Below the pieces are notes generated by a model, which saw only the letters and a program-made list of their open reading frames with translations, made no database searches and was not told the DNA's origin. The position numbers and the translations under genes were made by a program. A stretch of 7,550 bases of DNA from positions 1 through 7,550 of the forward strand of contig JANWJM010000089.1 in NCBI GenBank assembly GCA_025449475.1, in the 5' to 3' direction. This stretch comes from Thermoactinomycetaceae bacterium (GTDB taxonomy: Bacteria > Bacillota > Bacilli > Thermoactinomycetales > Thermoactinomycetaceae). Positions within the stretch are counted from its first letter, which is position 1. Each line of letters opens with the position of its first letter. Below, one piece after another: positions 6,305 through 7,550 of this stretch.

Positions 6305-6976
6305 TTATAACCCTGCTCGGAAATTAAAATCCATGGCGATATGTGTGTAGTAAACAACGGTTGCTACAATTAACCAACCTATACCTGTAATTAACCATGT
6401 GCTACAAGCTATCTTCATGAGCTTGTGCGACTTCATGTACACTGCTGGAAGTGTTAATAGGCAGCCGATCGTTGGTATAACATATAAGGAGCAAAGGATG
6501 AAGTTCACAAGTGGTCTAGGCCAAGTTCCTAAGATGGGTTCCTGAGGTGGCGCAAATGAAAAAACTTTATATTGTATCGCCCCAATTGAGTTCATCAACA
6601 ACGCCAATCCGACAGCAAAAACAAAAACGGATAACGGTTGAGCAACTTGAAACAAATAATCTACCGCTTGTTCTCTTTTTTCAAGTATTGTATCTCCTCG
6701 TTTCCAGAGAAAGATGGCTGTGATCAGGAGTAGTATCCCCATTAAAAATGTTAATTCACCAAACATAAAATTCTTAAATTTCTCTGGGTCCTTAAGAGGC
6801 CAAGTAAGAGACATATAGCCGCCAAAGATTAGAAGAGTAAGCGCCAATCCGCCAAAATTGAGTGCCCATCCATCAAATGATTGAATGCGGTTTCGGTATA
6901 GTTGAAACATCATCATAGGTAGTAATATGAGTCCTACTCCTGCCGCTAATCCCATTATAGATGTAAACGTTATCAT
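6305..6976 (-). CDS. Six-pass membrane protein, probably DUF981 family
   Basis: This is a 223-residue integral membrane protein when started at ATG 6976. About six hydrophobic segments are visible, near residues 3-25, 34-58, 68-90, 110-130, 155-180 and 187-210. The segment 'WPLKDPEKFKNFMFGELTFLMGILLL' resembles the DUF981 pattern in which W-P-L, a short loop and F-G-E precede a glycine-containing helix. The function of that family is unknown. No catalytic or transport motif is evident. I chose ATG 6976 because AGGGGG (6991-6986) lies 9 nt upstream; the longer frame beginning at TTG 7021 lacks a good site and would add a polar, basic extension before the first helix. It is a single gene, convergent with its neighbour. 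The upstream intergenic DNA is AT-rich and I see no convincing promoter in it. Confidence 0.75.
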   Translation of the reverse strand: MITFTSIMGLAAGVGLILLPMMMFQLYRNRIQSFDGWALNFGGLALTLLIFGGYMSLTWPLKDPEKFKNFMFGELTFLMGILLLITAIFLWKRGDTILEKREQAVDYLFQVAQPLSVFVFAVGLALLMNSIGAIQYKVFSFAPPQEPILGTWPRPLVNFILCSLYVIPTIGCLLTLPAVYMKSHKLMKIACSTWLITGIGWLIVATVVYYTHIAMDFNFRAGL

Positions 6977-7140
6977 TTTTTTATGCCCCCTATACAGTTG
7001 ATAATTTGGTTTGGATCGCAATCTTCTTAGATCAAAGCAACCAATCTAACCAGAATGAGAGAAAACAGGATCATTTCATATTTAACTGAATGGAATGAAT
7101 TACCCCCCACTTAATATCTATCCATATATTCAAATTATAC

Positions 7141-7177
7141 ATAAAAATAGACTATATTTACTATAGTTTATTTTTAT
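7141..7177. repeat. 16-bp AT-rich inverted repeat (hairpin)
   Basis: ATAAAAATAGACTATA (7141-7156) pairs with TATAGTTTATTTTTAT (7162-7177) around a 5-nt loop. All 16 positions pair, one of them as G-U in RNA. It is too far from either gene's start to be placed confidently. It may be an operator, a cryptic terminator or the remnant of a small repeat element. Confidence 0.6.
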
Positions 7178-7283
7178 ATAAATTCAATTCTGCCTGTTTA
7201 TAAATAATATCGTATATTAACAAACGATTTTGCTATCATTGCCATCACAAGAGAGCAGGAATTGACCCTTGCCATTTTCTCAC

Positions 7284-7312
7284 TTGACAGTAGCTCCAGA
7301 AAGTCATATACT
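7284..7312 (+). promoter_or_regulatory. Sigma-A promoter of tRNA-Ala
   Basis: A perfect TTGACA (7284-7289), a 17-nt spacer and TATACT (7307-7312, five of six matches) form the best promoter in the window. Transcription would begin near 7319, giving a 5' leader of under 20 nt to be removed by RNase P. Confidence 0.85.
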
Positions 7313-7336
7313 TATGAAGTGTTCATTAGTCAATAG

Positions 7337-7412
7337 GGGGCATTAGCTCAGCTGGGAGAGCGTTGCACTGGCAGTGCAAAGGTCAGCGGTTCGAGCCCGC
7401 TATGCTCCACCA
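7337..7412 (+). tRNA. tRNA-Ala, anticodon GGC
   Basis: A full cloverleaf can be drawn. The acceptor stem is GGGGCAT with ATGCTCC (one G-U at the third pair), the D stem GCTC/GAGC, the anticodon stem TTGCA/TGCAA around loop CTGGCAG (anticodon GGC at 7370-7372), the variable loop AGGTC, and the T stem AGCGG/CCGCT with loop TTCGAGC. The discriminator base is A7409 and CCA is encoded (7410-7412). It reads alanine codons GCC and GCU. The alanine identity pair G3-U70 is present: G at position 3 faces T at 70. It is a single tRNA gene with its own promoter and terminator, not part of a cluster in this window. Confidence 0.97.
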
Positions 7413-7434
7413 TATCGTTTCACTGATTTTCATC

Positions 7435-7482
7435 AAGTGTCAAAATCCTTGGTATGAAAGGAATTTGACGCTTTTTCTTTTT
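7435..7482 (+). terminator. Rho-independent terminator of tRNA-Ala
   Basis: The left arm 7435-7450 (AAGTGTCAAAATCCTT) pairs with the right arm 7458-7473 (AAGGAATTTGACGCTT), 16 positions with one G-U and one A-A mismatch, around a 7-nt loop. The T-rich tail TTTTTCTTTTT follows (7472-7482). It lies 22 nt after the CCA end. Confidence 0.88.
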
Positions 7483-7509
7483 CATGGAATGTCAATACAT
7501 TTCATTTAA

Positions 7510-7533
7510 ACGTAGTCAAATACGTAGTCAAAA
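7510..7533. repeat. Tandem 12-bp direct repeat, two copies
   Basis: ACGTAGTCAAAT (7510-7521) is followed at once by ACGTAGTCAAAA (7522-7533), 11 of 12 identical. A weaker third GTTGTC core (7535-7540) follows at an 11-bp step. Spacing close to one helical turn suggests a protein-binding array. The site is just beyond a tRNA gene, so integrase arm sites are possible. Nothing else in the window confirms this. Confidence 0.6.
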
Positions 7534-7550
7534 TGTTGTCGTTTTTTACA

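Larger units (their letters stand above)
6977..7336. other. AT-rich intergenic region between the membrane protein gene and tRNA-Ala
   Basis: These 360 bp hold no credible gene. They contain the ribosome binding site of the minus-strand membrane protein gene (AGGGGG, 6986-6991), a large AT-rich inverted repeat (7141-7177) and the tRNA promoter (7284-7312). The part from 7081 to 7240 is markedly AT-rich compared with the rest of the window. Confidence 0.7.

Overview
The window looks like chromosomal DNA from a low- to mid-GC Gram-positive bacterium of the Bacillales. The signs are strong AGGAGG-type ribosome binding sites, sigma-A type promoters, a lipobox lipoprotein, a TyrRS whose residue numbering matches the Geobacillus enzyme, a YerD-like glutamate synthase homologue and a tRNA-Ala gene with encoded CCA. 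A family such as the Thermoactinomycetaceae or Bacillaceae is plausible, but the sequence does not settle it.

Layout. At the left edge (1-315, +) is the 3' end of an IucA/IucC siderophore synthetase gene. It ends 12 bp inside the tail of a convergent S66 (LD-carboxypeptidase/MccF-like) serine peptidase gene (304-1242, -). A divergent promoter region follows. Next is a gene for an unusual HPr-kinase-like P-loop protein (1481-2656, +), then tyrS (2681-3937, -), with a hairpin terminator between these convergent genes. A divergent intergenic region of about 140 bp separates tyrS from a DUF3221-like lipoprotein gene (4075-4482, +). A structured intergenic stretch (4483-4639) leads to a membrane-anchored FMN/Fe-S glutamate synthase-like protein (4640-6253, +). 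A strong hairpin separates this from a convergent multi-pass membrane protein, probably DUF981 (6305-6976, -). The last part is an AT-rich intergenic stretch with a large inverted repeat, a clear sigma-A promoter, tRNA-Ala(GGC) (7337-7412), its terminator and a tandem 12-bp repeat at the right edge.

How the genes relate. Almost every gene alternates in strand and carries its own signals, so the region reads as independent monocistronic units and not as an operon. No phage gene, transposase, CRISPR array or complete novel system is visible. The points that most deserve a second look are the orphan HprK-like ATPase, the short direct-repeat array beside the tRNA gene (possible integrase-binding repeats) and the unexplained inverted repeats in the intergenic regions. 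Several start codons were moved from the longest open frame to downstream starts with good ribosome binding sites.
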